Below are positions 5,029-6,842 of a stretch of DNA of 6,842 nucleotides, piece after piece (positions within the stretch are counted from its first letter, which is position 1; every line of letters starts with the position of its first letter). The notes under the pieces are model-generated. The model was given only the letters and a program-made list of their open reading frames with translations, was not told where the DNA came from and ran no database searches. Both the position numbers and the translations under genes were made by a program. Source of the stretch: Nitrospira sp. (GTDB lineage: Bacteria > Nitrospirota > Nitrospiria > Nitrospirales > Nitrospiraceae); assembly GCA_024998705.1 (NCBI GenBank), contig JACOEF010000369.1:1-6842 (forward strand), given 5' to 3'.

Positions 5029-5958
5029 CTAGAAGGTGAGGGTTCCCTCCACCACCATCGTCGCCTGTCCTCCAACGGTCACGGACTGAATCACATCGTC
5101 ATCGGAATCCACTTGAATGAGGATGCGGGATGGACGATCGATCTCGTACCCCTGCTCGGCGGTAATCTCGGTCGACGGCCTGATATCCACCACGCCATGC
5201 TGGACCAGATAGGCACCCAACGCGCCGCTGGCGCTTCCGGTCGCCGGATCTTCCACGATGCCGATCAAGGGAGCGAACATCCGCGTATGCACGCTGGAGG
5301 ACTGTTCGACGGTCATCGTGCTGAACACCATGATGCCGTTCGCGCCGTACTGCTGGGACAGGTCCGCAATGGCCGCAACGTCGGGAACGATCTGCCGCAC
5401 CGCCGTGAGCGTCCGCACCGGCACGATGATGACCGGTAACCCGGTCGAGACAACCTGCACCGGGAAGCGGGTTTCGGAAATGGCGGCCTTCGTAATCCCC
5501 AACGCGCGAGCGATCGCAAATAACGCCTCCGGCTCATCGATCACATCCAGAAACTGCGGGCTTGGCTGCGCCATGACCACACGCTCAATCACGCCATTAC
5601 AGGTGTGGATGTCGACGGGGAACAGCCCGAGATTGCATTCCTGCAGCACCCGCGTGACCGGCTCTCGAAGCGCGAGCCGGTCCAAGGTGGCCAACACAAA
5701 AAAGGTCCCGATCACCGGATGCCCGGCAAAGGGGATTTCCTGCGTCGGGGTGAAGATGCGCATCTTCACGACGGCGGCCTTGTCCGTCGGGGGAAACACG
5801 AACACGGTTTCGGAGAGATTCATTTCGCGGGCGATCTGCTGCAATTCCACGTCGGTCAGACCATCCGCATCGGGAAACACGGCGACCGGATTCCCACCGA
5901 ACGGGTCATCGGTGAACACGTCGGCTTGATAGAACTGCAATCGCCTCGGACCAGGCAT
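5029..5958 (-). CDS. PhzF-family isomerase/epimerase-like protein
   Basis: A complete 309-residue member of the PhzF superfamily, a two-lobed diaminopimelate-epimerase-like fold. Motifs in order: FYQADVFTDDPFGGNPVAVF (9-28); the catalytic glutamate in MNLSETVFV (E50); the RIFTPTQEIPFAGHP loop with H80; and EDPATGSASGALGAYL in the second lobe (236-251, D237). These correspond to the acid/base residues of the isomerase PhzF. No other phenazine gene is present, so a phenazine role is not supported; most family members have unknown substrates. The ATG at 5958 has GAGGA four bases upstream (5963-5967). It is followed 90 bases later by the dehydrogenase on the same strand, so co-transcription is possible but interrupted by a dyad. 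Confidence 0.93.
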   Translation of the reverse strand: MPGPRRLQFYQADVFTDDPFGGNPVAVFPDADGLTDVELQQIAREMNLSETVFVFPPTDKAAVVKMRIFTPTQEIPFAGHPVIGTFFVLATLDRLALREPVTRVLQECNLGLFPVDIHTCNGVIERVVMAQPSPQFLDVIDEPEALFAIARALGITKAAISETRFPVQVVSTGLPVIIVPVRTLTAVRQIVPDVAAIADLSQQYGANGIMVFSTMTVEQSSSVHTRMFAPLIGIVEDPATGSASGALGAYLVQHGVVDIRPSTEITAEQGYEIDRPSRILIQVDSDDDVIQSVTVGGQATMVVEGTLTF

Positions 5959-5985
5959 ACATTCCTCACAAAAGATGTTGGCGGC

Positions 5986-6026
5986 ATGTTGCCCCGAGTC
6001 GGTATTTTTTGCAAGGGGCGCAACAT
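5986..6026 (-). other. Stem-loop in the PhzF leader region
   Basis: ATGTTG-CCCC (5986-5995) can pair with GGGG-CG-CAACAT (6015-6026), leaving a two-base bulge and a 19-base loop containing an A/T run. It lies 28-68 bases upstream of the PhzF start on the minus strand and could be a leader hairpin or regulator site. No clear promoter could be placed relative to it. Confidence 0.35.
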
Positions 6027-6151
6027 TGTTTCAGGACAGGAAAAAGAGAACGTCCCGAGATCGAAGATTGAAAGTTGGACGGTGAACAGCTCTCGAATGG
6101 TCATAGATTGCCCGAGAGGTCTAGCGCTACCGAAATACGCCCACGACCACC

Positions 6152-6347
6152 GGCTGGTCAAAACGGCATGTCCCAAGGCCGCAGGGAGTGGGGCGACCGA
6201 GGAGGTACATACCAAACTTGTTTGACCTGTTCGCCGCTGAAATACTCTTGGCGAACGGATAAACCCCTCCCATGCGCTTCTTAGACTCCTCACGTCGCAG
6301 GGAGGAACGCCACCCAGAACGCCGGGAGATGCTGTCTTCATCTTCTG
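6152..6347 (+). repeat. Structured repeat copy D (type 2, interrupted)
   Basis: The left half (6152 to about 6207) reads GGCTGGTCAAAACGGCATGT..., AAGGCCGCAGGGAG and GGCGACCGAGG. The matching right half appears only after about 84 extra bases, from ACGTCGCAGGGAGG (6292) through AGAACGCCGGGAGATGCTGT to about 6347. The two terminal arms still pair at roughly 14 of 20 positions. The break is beside the central hairpin. The extra segment contains CAAAC-TT-GTTTG (6213-6224) and GTTCGCC/GGCGAAC (6229-6235 and 6250-6256). Confidence 0.65.
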
Positions 6348-6363
6348 GTATTCGCATTTCGAA

Positions 6364-6420
6364 GGTTGGTCAAAACGGCGTCCCGCTAGGCCGCAGGCGA
6401 GTTAAAACCGGAGGCGTACT
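6364..6420 (+). repeat. Structured repeat copy E (type 1, left half only)
   Basis: GGTTGGTCAAAACGGCGTCC, AGGCCGCAGGCGAG and AAAACCGGAGGCGTAC match the left half of the type 1 copies, then the match stops inside the ascending arm of the central hairpin. No right half follows: 29 unrelated bases lead to copy F. Confidence 0.75.
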
Positions 6421-6449
6421 CGACATCCATCCTAACCCGCCCCCAGCCC

Positions 6450-6567
6450 GGCTGCTCAAAACGGCATCTACCAAGGCCGCAGGGAGCGTGGCGACTGAGG
6501 CGTACCCTTGCGGTACGTCGCAGGGAGACAGGTGACCGAGAACGCGGGAGATGGCATTGTACCGGCC
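6450..6567 (+). repeat. Structured repeat copy F (type 2)
   Basis: Left GGCTGCTCAAAACGGCATCT against right AGATGGCATTGTACCGGCC, with several mismatches. The interior GGCGACTGAGGCGTACCCTT and GCGGTACGTCGCAGGGAG match copy B closely. Inner hairpin CGTACC-CTTGC-GGTACG plus GCGA/TCGC. Arms are more worn than in copies C and G. Confidence 0.82.
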
Positions 6568-6584
6568 AACTCGATCCGAAGCTT

Positions 6585-6710
6585 GCAGGGGGTTCAAAAC
6601 GACGTCCCGCGAGGCCGCAGGTGAGCCAACACCGGAGGCGTACCCTCAGGGGTACGTTGAGGATGTTGGCGAGCCGAGAACGACGCGGGAGGTCGTGTTC
6701 AACACCCTGC
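6585..6710 (+). repeat. Structured repeat copy G (type 1)
   Basis: The best preserved copy. GCAGGGGGTTCAAAACGACG and TCCCGCG at the left pair with CGCGGGAGGTCGTGTTCAAC and ACCCTGC at the right over about 27 of 30 positions. The middle arm GCCAACA (6625-6631) pairs perfectly with TGTTGGC (6664-6670). The inner hairpin CGTACCC-TCAG-GGGTACG (6639-6656) is perfect. Its last base is also the last base of the stop codon of the minus-strand gene at the right edge. Confidence 0.9.
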
Positions 6711-6842
6711 TAAACTGGCCGCGGCATAGCCTCATACGCACTCCTCAACGGATGTTTGAGGTATTGCTCGACGTAGTTCTGGAGTGAGCCGTTACGGTAG
6801 AGCTGTTGGTTCGCAAATCGGGTATCGATCTTGTGCAACACC
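6710..6842 (-). CDS. C-terminal end of an unidentified protein (cut by window edge)
   Basis: Reading leftward from base 6841, 43 codons are open before a TAG at 6712-6710: VLHKIDTRFANQQLYRNGSL, QNYVEQYLKHPLRSAYEAMP, RPV. The amphipathic, helix-like composition and the absence of stops suggest the true end of a gene that begins outside the window. I do not recognise the family. The stop codon abuts repeat copy G, which may act as its transcript end. Confidence 0.55.
   Translation of the reverse strand, partial: VLHKIDTRFANQQLYRNGSLQNYVEQYLKHPLRSAYEAMPRPV

Larger units (their letters stand above)
5959..6709. other. Gene-free 750-base stretch holding repeats D-G
   Basis: I find no supportable gene on either strand here. 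The first part (5959-6151) is the upstream region of the PhzF gene, and the rest is four repeat copies with short spacers. Open frames crossing it lack ribosome sites and family resemblance, and they run through repeat copies, so I treat them as chance. Confidence 0.6.

Noticed and set aside
5029..5958. Phenazine biosynthesis cluster
   Set aside because: Only a PhzF-family protein is present; no other phz gene is nearby and the family is functionally broad.
6009..6026. Sigma-54-like TTGCGCCCCTTGCA upstream of PhzF (minus strand)
   Set aside because: It lacks the essential GG of the -24 element; only the TTGC part matches.
5605..6225. Long plus-strand open frame opposite PhzF
   Set aside because: It lies antisense to a well-supported PhzF gene, has no family resemblance and ends in repeat copy D.
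6551..6787. Plus-strand frame through copies F and G
   Set aside because: Its sequence is mostly repeat-derived and has no ribosome site.

Overview
The window is a 6.8-kb piece of GC-rich bacterial chromosome. It carries ordinary housekeeping and redox genes plus an unusually dense family of structured intergenic repeats. The repeats (cores of the form TCAAAACGG...AAGGCCGCAG...GGCGTACCC...GTACG...GAGAACG...) look to me like those scattered through Nitrospira (Nitrospirota) genomes. That assignment is inference from memory of the repeat style and gene repertoire, not from a search. No phage, CRISPR, transposase, rRNA or tRNA gene is visible.

Layout, left to right. An HNH endonuclease (minus strand) is cut by the left edge. 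Diverging from it is a small Rieske [2Fe-2S] ferredoxin (602-928, plus). Its stop overlaps, tail to tail, the end of a membrane-anchored protein of unknown function (918-1373, minus). From 1576 a plus-strand run follows: a gamma-glutamylcyclotransferase-like protein, a thioredoxin-like [2Fe-2S] ferredoxin, and a MoaB/MogA molybdenum-cofactor protein. One repeat (copy A) lies between the last two. Two tandem repeats (B, C) fill the gap between moaB and the convergent minus-strand genes. Those are a two-CBS-domain protein, a zinc-type alcohol dehydrogenase and a PhzF-family protein, probably transcribed in the order PhzF, dehydrogenase, CBS. The last 0.9 kb is a gene-free stretch with four more repeat copies (D-G), ending at the stop codon of an unidentified minus-strand gene that runs off the right edge.

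Three things stand out. First, the dehydrogenase lacks one base near codon 36, so its normal N-terminus (good ribosome site, 38 codons) is out of frame with the remaining 305 codons. This is either a recent pseudogene or a sequence error. Second, the seven repeats share one orientation and fold into a three-tier hairpin. Its outer and middle arms differ between copies yet stay complementary, so the structure appears to be what is conserved. Third, two of the copies (D, E) are broken at or beside the apex of that hairpin.

Functionally the genes are loosely linked by redox and Fe-S/molybdenum-cofactor themes (two [2Fe-2S] ferredoxins, MoaB, an NAD(P)-dependent dehydrogenase). I see no convincing multi-gene defence or biosynthetic system. 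The repeat family is the best candidate for something not well described.
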